From NCBI GenBank assembly GCA_937944065.1, contig CALDZS010000052.1, forward strand, positions 1 through 8,527: a DNA stretch of 8,527 nucleotides. Reading direction: 5' to 3'. Origin of the DNA: an uncultured Amylibacter sp. GTDB lineage: Bacteria > Pseudomonadota > Alphaproteobacteria > Rhodobacterales > Rhodobacteraceae. The translations under genes and the position numbers were made by a program. Positions 1-5,220 of this stretch are shown here, piece by piece (position 1 is the first letter of the stretch; every line of letters starts with the position of its first letter). Under the pieces are notes generated by a model. It searched no databases. It worked only from the letters and a program-made list of their open reading frames with translations, and was not told the DNA's origin.

Positions 1-369
1 GACGAAAAGCTTTGCAAAAACCCTGATCGAACGCAGTTAGAAAACGCCTGCTACAGTGCACAGCAGCATGGCGATGCTTTTGTTAAGTTCTTAGAGTATT
101 TGAAGGCCAACCTAGAAGGTCTGACGCGCGCGCGCATTGATCGATCTTGGGTCACGCAATCAACGGCGTTGCAAGATGTATCGAAATGGGTGGCCGTAGA
201 TAAGTTGTTAAAGCCCAAGAATGCCAAAGAGCTAGGATTGCTCGGGGCTCAGCAAACTTACGTGTTTCAGATCGAAGACATCTATTCCGAAACGATCGAG
301 GCCGCCACACGGGCGGCCTATCACGTTGATTACCAGAAGTTTGGGTTTTCGAATTGGGAACCGGTTTAA
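1..369 (+). CDS. C-terminal part of an unrecognised protein, possibly sulfotransferase family 2
   Basis: Frame 1 is open from the first base of the window to a TAA at 367-369, so this is the last 122 residues of a gene that begins outside the window. A TTG at position 100 could be read as a start, but the reading frame continues upstream without a stop and with similar composition, so a truncated longer protein is more likely. The tail is hydrophilic and helical in look. It ends with an AAYHVDYQKFGF segment, which resembles the 'Y-x-x-D-(Y/F)-x-x-F-G-(Y/F)' ending seen in many bacterial sulfotransferase family 2 proteins, and a WVTQSTAL stretch recalls that family's 'H-W-x-P-Q' region. No catalytic motif lies inside the window, so this identification is weak. 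The gene converges on ptsN and the two stop codons overlap (366-369). Confidence 0.7.
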   Translation, partial: DEKLCKNPDRTQLENACYSAQQHGDAFVKFLEYLKANLEGLTRARIDRSWVTQSTALQDVSKWVAVDKLLKPKNAKELGLLGAQQTYVFQIEDIYSETIEAATRAAYHVDYQKFGFSNWEPV

Positions 370-830
370 GCGGCCTTGTTCGATAGAACTTCGGTTAAGA
401 TGCTAAAGATTGTGCTGGCATCCGTGTTCGCGCGCAATTTTGCACGAACATTTTCAGACCGCATGGTGCGTGATACCAATGCCAATGCTTTCAAGTGATC
501 AGCGCCTTCGGCAGCAGGTGCCAACAGGGTGAAAATCAAGTCGGCTGGTTGACCATCCATAGAATCAAAATCGGTTGGTTTTTGCAACAGAACGAACAAT
601 CCACGGACTTCGCTGATATCTTCAAAGCGCGCATGCGGTATTGCGACCCCGTTGCCAACGCCCGTTGATCCCAGCTTTTCGCGATCAAGCAAAGAAGTTA
701 AAACAGTATCTGCATCCATTTGGTAAACGGATGCAGCAATGTCAGAGATTTCTTGTAATAGCCGCTTTTTGCTGGTGGTTGCCGCGAGTACTTTTACGGC
801 GTCTTTGTGCAAAATATCATTCAAGTCCAT
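366..830 (-). CDS. ptsN: PTS IIA-like nitrogen regulatory protein PtsN (EIIA-Ntr)
   Basis: A 154-residue protein, the usual length for EIIA-Ntr, the cytoplasmic final phosphoacceptor of the nitrogen PTS (PtsP to PtsO/NPr to PtsN). In other proteobacteria it modulates potassium transport, nitrogen and carbon signalling and stress kinases. It is a single PTS EIIA type 2 domain over nearly the whole length. The active-site motif GVGNGVAIPHAR is intact, with the phosphorylated histidine at residue 66, and it is preceded by the usual LLDREKLGSTG helix and strand. I chose ATG at 828-830 over an in-frame TTG at 840-842 because a GAGG Shine-Dalgarno (837-840) sits six bases before the ATG. It follows hpf by 27 bases on the same strand and is probably cotranscribed with it, an arrangement common in proteobacteria. 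The 3' end overlaps the convergent neighbour's stop codon. Confidence 0.95.
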   Translation of the reverse strand: MDLNDILHKDAVKVLAATTSKKRLLQEISDIAASVYQMDADTVLTSLLDREKLGSTGVGNGVAIPHARFEDISEVRGLFVLLQKPTDFDSMDGQPADLIFTLLAPAAEGADHLKALALVSRTMRSENVRAKLRANTDASTIFSILTEVLSNKAA

Positions 831-836
831 TATCAA

Positions 837-840
837 CCTC
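837..840 (-). promoter_or_regulatory. Ribosome binding site that sets the ptsN start
   Basis: On the minus strand GAGG is followed by a six-base spacer and ATG. The alternative upstream TTG (840-842) would overlap this site, so it is rejected as the start. Confidence 0.7.
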
Positions 841-857
841 AATTAAGATTGGTGCCC

Positions 858-1436
858 CTATTTCATATTTGCGGGGTCAATCCAACCAATATTTCCATCT
901 TTTCGTCTGTAAACTACGTTCAGCCCTTTACTGCCTTCGTTTTCGAAGAAAAGAACATTTTCGTCCGCCAGCTCCATTTGCATGACCGCTTCGCCTACTG
1001 ACAGTGACTTAATTCGTGTTTCCATCTCTGCGACGATGATAGGCTGCAAGCTTTCTGGTTCAGCGGTAGTGTCCGTTGCCTGATCACTTTCGAGGATATA
1101 CGACGAAGCGCCCGAAAACTCAACGGGTGTCGTCCGTTCTTTGTGGTGGTCTTTTAGACGGCGTTTGTAACGGCGCAGCTGTTTCTCCATCTTTTCTGCG
1201 CAACCATTAAAAGAATCATAGATTTCGTTGGCTCTGGAATGGGCATTAACGGTTAAACCAGTGGAGAGGTGCACTGTCGCCTCGCAGGCGTACTCATGGG
1301 CGATTTTTGAGAAAGTAATAACGGCCTCGGTCGGGCGTTCTGCATATTTGTTAACAACCTCGCCCAGCTCGTCTTTGACGTGTGTTTGTAGTGATTCGCC
1401 TACATCGATATGTTTTCCGCTAATTTGGTACCGCAT
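858..1436 (-). CDS. hpf: Long-form ribosome hibernation promoting factor (HPF/RaiA family)
   Basis: A 192-residue protein matching long HPF, which dimerises 70S ribosomes into inactive 100S particles in stationary phase. Residues 1 to about 98 form the S30AE domain that sits in the decoding channel, starting MRYQISGKHIDV and ending in the basic stretch LRRYKRRLKDHHK. A variable linker follows (about 100-130). Residues about 131-190 are the C-terminal dimerisation domain, with IIVAEMETRIKSLSVGEAV, then MELADENVLFFENE and the closing YRRKDGNIGWIDP. All of these are typical of the long form, so the protein is complete. The ATG at 1434-1436 has a strong AGGAG (1442-1446). It lies 209 bases after lptB, behind a probable terminator and a structured leader, and so probably has its own promoter; ptsN follows. 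Confidence 0.96.
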   Translation of the reverse strand: MRYQISGKHIDVGESLQTHVKDELGEVVNKYAERPTEAVITFSKIAHEYACEATVHLSTGLTVNAHSRANEIYDSFNGCAEKMEKQLRRYKRRLKDHHKERTTPVEFSGASSYILESDQATDTTAEPESLQPIIVAEMETRIKSLSVGEAVMQMELADENVLFFENEGSKGLNVVYRRKDGNIGWIDPANMK

Positions 1437-1453
1437 AAAGTCTCCTGTTACGG

Positions 1454-1474
1454 GGCCAAACTAAGAGTTTGGCC
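1454..1474 (-). promoter_or_regulatory. Perfect 9-bp hairpin in the hpf leader
   Basis: The arms at 1454-1462 and 1466-1474 are perfectly complementary around a three-base loop. In the hpf transcript it ends seven bases before the AGGAG ribosome binding site. No T-run follows, so it does not look like an intrinsic terminator. A role in mRNA stability or ribosome access is an inference. Confidence 0.6.
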
Positions 1475-1504
1475 AGTTAATTTAGTCTAGGAACGCCGCA
1501 GAAC

Positions 1505-1575
1505 CTGGCCCAGGTTTCCCTAGGCCAGATGATTTTTACTACGCTTTCCAGATAGACATAGTTTAAACCTAGGCC
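1505..1575 (-). promoter_or_regulatory. Candidate bistable RNA element in the hpf leader
   Basis: Read on the minus strand, 1519-1528 and 1505-1514 form a 10-bp stem (one G-U pair) with a GAAA loop of the GNRA class. The downstream arm, extended to 1507-1517, can instead pair 11 bp (one G-U) with a second upstream copy at 1565-1575. The two upstream copies share CCTAGGCC on the + strand (1519-1526 and 1568-1575). The two pairings exclude each other. The geometry is directly visible; a switching role in hpf expression is inference. The transcript must start at or beyond about 1575 for the long pairing to exist. Confidence 0.4.
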
Positions 1576-1607
1576 GTAGTTATTAATCAAACAATATTGA
1601 TTTTAGT
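1576..1607 (-). promoter_or_regulatory. Probable hpf-ptsN promoter region
   Basis: This AT-rich stretch lies between the putative lptB terminator and the structured hpf leader and is the natural place for an hpf promoter. Read on the minus strand it contains TTGTTT and TAATAA-like elements, but I find no pair with both good consensus and good spacing, so I do not assign exact boxes. Confidence 0.3.
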
Positions 1608-1633
1608 AAAAAAGTGGCGAATACTGCGCACAC
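1608..1633 (-). terminator. Putative intrinsic terminator after lptB
   Basis: On the minus strand GTG-T-GCG (1633-1627) pairs with CGC-CAC (1619-1614) around a seven-base loop, with one bulged T, and six Ts follow immediately (1613-1608). The stem is short, so termination may be partial, letting some lpt transcripts continue into hpf-ptsN. It begins 13 bases after the lptB stop codon. Confidence 0.45.
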
Positions 1634-1645
1634 GCAAAGTGCCGC

Positions 1646-2383
1646 CTATATTTTGAAATCTTCGCCAAGGTAGACGCGACGCACGTCTTTGTTTCGCACC
1701 ACTTCGTCTGGTGTCCCGCTCATCAAGACAACACCATCAAACAAAATATAGGCGCGATCTACGATCTCTAGCGTTTCGCGGACATTGTGATCGGTGATTA
1801 ACACGCCGATATCACGATCTTTTAGTTGCCCCACCAAGTCACGAATGTCGCCAACGGCAATTGGGTCAACGCCTGCAAACGGTTCGTCAAGCAATACATA
1901 GTTTGGGTTGGACGCCAGACATCGCGCAATTTCCACACGGCGACGTTCGCCGCCAGATAGGGCCACAGCGGGTGATTTACGTATGTGGGTGATTGAAAAC
2001 TCTTCTAACAGCTGTTCTAGGCGAGCCGCGCGCTTTGCGCGATCAGGTTCCCATAATTCCACAACAGCCGAGATATTTTTTTCCACTGTCAGGCCGCGAA
2101 AAATGCTTGCCTCTTGCGGCAGGTATCCCAGTCCTAGATTGGCGCGGCGATACATTGGCAAGTGCGTCGCATCCTTACCGTCAACGATAACGGTTCCCGT
2201 GTCGGGTGCGACCAGCCCAGCAATGGAGTAAAAACAGGTTGTCTTGCCTGCACCATTTGGGCCTAGCAACGCCACAACCTCGCCTCGGTTCAAGGACAGA
2301 TTCACATCGCGCAGAACCACCTTTTCCTTATAAGCTTTGCCTATATTGGTGACCGAAAGGCCAGTGTCGGAGCTTGTGGTCAT
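1646..2383 (-). CDS. lptB: LPS export ABC transporter ATP-binding protein LptB
   Basis: The 245-residue cytoplasmic ATPase of the LptB2FGC complex, which extracts lipopolysaccharide from the inner membrane and pushes it along the LptA bridge. All ABC elements are present: Walker A GPNGAGKTT (41-49), Q-loop glutamine 90, signature LSGGE (142-146), Walker B YVLLDEP (162-168) with catalytic Glu167, and the switch His199 in TDHN. The family-specific ending RRVYLGEDF near the C-terminus and the GLGYLPQEASIFRGLTV stretch separate it from branched-chain amino-acid (LivF/LivG) ATPases. The ATG overlaps the lptA stop codon as ATGA (2380-2383), indicating translational coupling. LptF and LptG are not in the window. 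In related genomes they are usually encoded elsewhere. Confidence 0.97.
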   Translation of the reverse strand: MTTSSDTGLSVTNIGKAYKEKVVLRDVNLSLNRGEVVALLGPNGAGKTTCFYSIAGLVAPDTGTVIVDGKDATHLPMYRRANLGLGYLPQEASIFRGLTVEKNISAVVELWEPDRAKRAARLEQLLEEFSITHIRKSPAVALSGGERRRVEIARCLASNPNYVLLDEPFAGVDPIAVGDIRDLVGQLKDRDIGVLITDHNVRETLEIVDRAYILFDGVVLMSGTPDEVVRNKDVRRVYLGEDFKI

Positions 2384-2856
2384 TTCGGATTAAAAACAGT
2401 CTTTACGTTGCCAGTAACTGTGGCCTGATTTGTGGACAAATCCAGCCGCAACCGGTCGCCAGAAATTGCGGTGGCACCTTGCAACAACAGTACACTGCCG
2501 GTCAGAACAACCACATTTGTTTTCACATTATAATTGGCCGATTGTGCTTCTGCTGATTCCGAACCGTTGGTGAACACAACTTTGCCCTTGGCCAAGATAT
2601 CAGAGATGGCTTTGCCGTTGGGATCATATTGTACCGTGATCATATCGGCGCCAAACCGTACGTCCCCTTGCGCCACGACAGCGTTTCCGGAAAAAACAGC
2701 CGAATTACTGGCCTGTTGTACGGTCAGATTATCCGCCGTCATTTCGACCTTTTGATCTGTGCTGTGTGTCGGGCCAGACAAGGCGATGCCAGTTTGCGCA
2801 TTAGCAGAACCTGCCAGCGTTGTTGCAATCAAAGTTATTTTTAAAAAATGCTTCAT
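2380..2856 (-). CDS. lptA: Periplasmic LPS-bridge protein LptA
   Basis: A 158-residue secreted protein of the LptA/OstA family, which polymerises into the periplasmic bridge carrying LPS from LptC to LptD. The N-terminus MKHFLKITLIATTLAGSANA is a clear Sec signal peptide with likely cleavage after Ala20 (ANA|Q). The mature part shows the repeated beta-jellyroll pattern: MTADNLTVQQASNSAVFSGN, then VAQGDVRFGADMITVQYD, later VVLTGSVLLLQGATAISGDRL, ending with NQATVTGNVKTVF. The length is normal for alphaproteobacteria. It starts with ATG inside an ATGA overlap with the end of lptC (2853-2856) and ends in an ATGA overlap with lptB, so the three lpt genes are tightly coupled. Confidence 0.94.
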   Translation of the reverse strand: MKHFLKITLIATTLAGSANAQTGIALSGPTHSTDQKVEMTADNLTVQQASNSAVFSGNAVVAQGDVRFGADMITVQYDPNGKAISDILAKGKVVFTNGSESAEAQSANYNVKTNVVVLTGSVLLLQGATAISGDRLRLDLSTNQATVTGNVKTVFNPK

Positions 2857-3485
2857 TCATCAGATCCTGTCGTGCCTGCGGGAATGTATACCAGCTTTAC
2901 CCCGCCTGTGAACAGCAGAACTGCTTGGCCGCCTTCTGGCACGGAATCTAGGTTTTGGCGTGCTTCCAACCCACCCGCCTCTATCGAACCAGTGGGCCCT
3001 TCGGCGATGATGCGTCCGAGGCTGCGCGCGTTGCCGGTTTGGAAATCAATGCTGATCTCTTCGCTGCGCGCGGTATAGCCGTTGGAAATTACCAAACTGA
3101 CATCACCTGTTAGGGTTGCGGATTTTCCTTTGATGTCCAGAACGCCCGTAGTCGCCTTTGATGTAATGGCCAAACCCTTGCTGGTATTAAACTGCGCGCT
3201 GGGAAATTCCAGCAAGATGCGGCTGGGCTTAGGGGCGTCTGGTAAGGCCTGTTTGGCGGACAATGTAAATGCCTCGCCGTTCGAAGTAACACCTGCGAAA
3301 TGCGGTTTGGTAATTTTTTGACCCGTGGCCAGATCGGCCATTTCAGCCGTGGTGAATATCAACCCATCGCGAATCGCGTCTTTTTTACTGAAGGTAAAGA
3401 TACTGACGAACAGCCCCAGCGCCACAACGGGTAAGACATACTTTAGGACTTTGATGAACCGCGTGTATCTATCTGGTTGGGACAC
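2853..3485 (-). CDS. lptC: LPS export protein LptC, membrane-anchored
   Basis: Taken as 210 residues starting from GTG at 3483-3485. That GTG has AAGGA (3493-3497) seven bases upstream. A longer frame from an upstream ATG (to 3581) would overlap rnd by 86 bases and add a stretch unlike LptC. The protein has one N-terminal transmembrane helix (about residues 12-32, VLKYVLPVVALGLFVSIF) followed by a periplasmic LptC/YrbK-type beta-jellyroll domain. It recruits LPS from LptB2FG and hands it to LptA. Sequence conservation in this family is low, so the call rests on the topology, the repetitive beta pattern (for example ATTGVLDIKGKSATLTGDV) and the position directly before lptA and lptB. The gap from the rnd stop is 10 bases, so rnd and lptC are probably cotranscribed. 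Confidence 0.92.
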   Translation of the reverse strand: MSQPDRYTRFIKVLKYVLPVVALGLFVSIFTFSKKDAIRDGLIFTTAEMADLATGQKITKPHFAGVTSNGEAFTLSAKQALPDAPKPSRILLEFPSAQFNTSKGLAITSKATTGVLDIKGKSATLTGDVSLVISNGYTARSEEISIDFQTGNARSLGRIIAEGPTGSIEAGGLEARQNLDSVPEGGQAVLLFTGGVKLVYIPAGTTGSDE

Positions 3486-3492
3486 GTGGCGA

Positions 3493-3497
3493 TCCTT
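3493..3497 (-). promoter_or_regulatory. Ribosome binding site that sets the lptC GTG start
   Basis: On the minus strand AAGGA overlaps the end of the rnd stop codon and is followed by a seven-base spacer and GTG. This supports the GTG start over the longer ATG frame that would run back into rnd. Confidence 0.65.
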
Positions 3498-4107
3498 AGT
3501 GGGCGAATATATCTTGTTCTGGCCAGCCTGCCAGATCAAGTGCTGCACGGGTGGGCAAGAAATCAAAGCAAGACTGGGCAAGCTCCATTCGACCCTCTCG
3601 TTTCAAGTTCACATTCAGCTTGTCCATAAGCCCATGCAAATACAACACGTCAGATGCCGCATAATCCAATTGCGCGGTGGTCAGCGCATCTGCGCCCCAG
3701 TCCGACGATTGCTGTTGTTTGGAAACGTCCACAGCCAGTAATTCATGCAGCAGGTTTTTCAATCCATGACGATCCGTGTAGGTGCGTACCAGTTTCGATG
3801 CGATTTTGGTACAATAGACAGGCGCTGTGACAGTTCCGAAATGGTTTTGTAACGCGGCGATATCAAAGCGTGCGAAATGAAACAGTTTTATTTGATCTGG
3901 ATTCGCCAACATTGCGCACAGGTTCGGCGCCTCCGTGTGGCCCTGTGGGATTTGTACGATGTGCGCATTGCCATCGCCCGATGACAGTTGAACTACACAC
4001 AACCTATCACGATGCGGGTTAAGCCCCATGGTTTCAGTATCAATTGCCACCACTGGACCCAGATCAACATCACTGGGCAAATCGCCCTTGTGGAAAAAAT
4101 TCGTCAT
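3496..4107 (-). CDS. rnd: Short ribonuclease D (DEDDy 3'-5' exonuclease)
   Basis: A 203-residue protein consisting only of the DnaQ-like 3'-5' exonuclease domain. The classic E. coli RNase D is about 375 residues, with two HRDC domains that are missing here. The short form is widespread in alphaproteobacteria, so this is not a truncation. The catalytic residues are all visible: Exo I AIDTE (Asp23, Glu25), Exo II HFARFD (Asp82), and Exo III LDYAASDV (Tyr149, Asp153), which makes it the DEDDy subtype. The likely role is trimming of tRNA and other stable RNA 3' ends in the cytoplasm. It is the first gene of the minus-strand lpt block and lies 10 bases before lptC. The start ATG (4105-4107) has only a weak purine-rich site (GAAAAG) upstream. 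Confidence 0.93.
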   Translation of the reverse strand: MTNFFHKGDLPSDVDLGPVVAIDTETMGLNPHRDRLCVVQLSSGDGNAHIVQIPQGHTEAPNLCAMLANPDQIKLFHFARFDIAALQNHFGTVTAPVYCTKIASKLVRTYTDRHGLKNLLHELLAVDVSKQQQSSDWGADALTTAQLDYAASDVLYLHGLMDKLNVNLKREGRMELAQSCFDFLPTRAALDLAGWPEQDIFAH

Positions 4108-4278
4108 CGCTTTTCAATCCGCTCATTTCTGTTTCTGAATTGGTTATCTGCCCGCCAAGGCGGGGAATCAACCATTTCTGAGGGTGTTTACGGTTTTATA
4201 GCAAAGTTTTTCATATAAACTGTTGAAACCACAGTGGATTAGATTACCTCGGATACTGACTAGGCAAGGATTTGACCC
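4108..4278. promoter_or_regulatory. Divergent intergenic region between rnd and the sulfotransferase pair
   Basis: This 171-base gap must hold the promoters of both the leftward rnd-lpt block and the rightward sulfotransferase pair. An AT-rich core (about 4187-4228) contains TATA-like hexamers on both strands (for example TATAAA at 4214-4219 on +), but I see no convincing -35 partner at correct spacing. A GC-rich hairpin (arms 4151-4155 and 4160-4164) falls in the rnd leader. AAGGA at 4266-4270 is the ribosome binding site for the + strand gene. Confidence 0.4.
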
Positions 4279-5190
4279 GTGAAGCTGTCGCCAGATTTAA
4301 AAATTAATTTCTTCCTCGGTGCACACCGTACCGCTGGTCAGCATCTATTTCATCGCATTTCAATTCATTCGGACGCCTTGAGGGAGCACGGCGTTTACGT
4401 GCCAACCATGATGGAAACAGGACGGGCATTGTCTGTGGTTGTGCAGTCGCTGAATCAAAAACGCGACATCAATGCTGTGCGCCAAGACTTCTTCGATACA
4501 TTGCTGGCTGCGGCAGAGGGCGAGGTGAAAACACTGGTTATCATGTCCAAAGGTATGCTCGGCTCTGTCCAAGAACCGTTTTCACCAGATGGAATCTATG
4601 GCAGTGCTGCCCGTCGTTGCCAGATGCTGGTGAACCTATTGCAGGGGTTTGATGTCACATTTTTCCTGTCCACGCGGTCCCCAATCCCGTTTGCGATTTC
4701 ATGTTACGGCGAGGCGGTCGCCGCTGGCCGTGAATATGATCTTCGCGAGTTTATGAACAACATTCCTGGTAACGCCTTGAAATGGTCGGCAACGATCGAA
4801 AACATGCTGACGGTTATTCCGCCTGATCGTTTGGTGGTTTGGCCTTACGAAGATTACGAGGCTGTAGGCACCGATGTGGCTGCCCAGATTGCCAATGTTG
4901 ATAAATCGGTGATTAGCAAAAAGCTACGACCGTTGAACGTTGGCTTGTCGTTGGAAGGTATTGAGGCCTTGAAAAACCATCTCGAGGGCGGGCCAACTCC
5001 TTCACCAGCCAAAATGCGAGAGTTGTTTGATCAATATGCCGAAGGGTATCCCAGCGATGAGTTACCACGCAATCATCCTGTCTTCTCGCAAGAAGTAATT
5101 GATCATGTGAAATACGCGTACGAAGACGACTGGTATTACATCGAGCGGATCGAGGGGCTAAAAACCTGGCTTAATGAACCAACCTTATAG
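4279..5190 (+). CDS. Sulfotransferase-fold protein with altered PAPS loop
   Basis: 303 residues, GTG start (4279-4281) with AAGGA eight bases upstream. Several landmarks of the bacterial sulfotransferase fold are in the right order. An N-terminal beta strand and loop (INFFLGAHRTAGQHLFHRI, 9-27) stand where PAPS-dependent enzymes have G-x-H-K-T-G-(S/T)-T. A strand LVIMSKG (86-92) matches the usual 'vliiSSE'. FFLSTRSPIPFAISCYGE (128-145) gives the 3'-phosphate motif with Arg133 and Ser141 eight apart, and VVWPYEDYEA (186-195) matches 'v..yEd'. The PAPS loop is degraded (HRTAGQ in place of HKTGST) and the usual glutamate after the second strand is lysine, so catalysis is uncertain. It may be a diverged sulfotransferase or a partner subunit. 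No signal peptide or membrane segment is seen. The next gene, 30 bases on, carries the same fold with an intact loop, so the two probably act together. Confidence 0.72.
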   Translation: MKLSPDLKINFFLGAHRTAGQHLFHRISIHSDALREHGVYVPTMMETGRALSVVVQSLNQKRDINAVRQDFFDTLLAAAEGEVKTLVIMSKGMLGSVQEPFSPDGIYGSAARRCQMLVNLLQGFDVTFFLSTRSPIPFAISCYGEAVAAGREYDLREFMNNIPGNALKWSATIENMLTVIPPDRLVVWPYEDYEAVGTDVAAQIANVDKSVISKKLRPLNVGLSLEGIEALKNHLEGGPTPSPAKMRELFDQYAEGYPSDELPRNHPVFSQEVIDHVKYAYEDDWYYIERIEGLKTWLNEPTL

Positions 5191-5205
5191 ACCTGTTTTA
5201 AGGCG

Positions 5206-5210
5206 AAAGG
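5206..5210 (+). promoter_or_regulatory. Ribosome binding site for the TTG-started fusion gene
   Basis: AAAGG lies 10 bases before TTG (5221) and 19 before the next in-frame ATG (5230). The spacing favours TTG, or a weak start at ATG, so the true N-terminus may differ by three residues. Confidence 0.45.
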
Positions 5211-5220
5211 TTCAGTTAGA

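Noticed and set aside
1631..1646. A GGCAC...TTGCG string on the minus strand considered as a sigma54 promoter for hpf-ptsN.
   Set aside because: The GG and GC elements are only six bases apart, not the ten needed for a -24/-12 promoter.
3486..3581. An N-terminal extension of lptC from an ATG at 3581.
   Set aside because: It overlaps rnd by 86 bases and encodes residues unlike LptC; the GTG at 3485 has a well-spaced AAGGA.
4151..4164. A GC-rich hairpin upstream of rnd considered as a terminator.
   Set aside because: The stem is five base pairs and no T-run follows on either strand; it lies between divergent genes where no terminator is needed.
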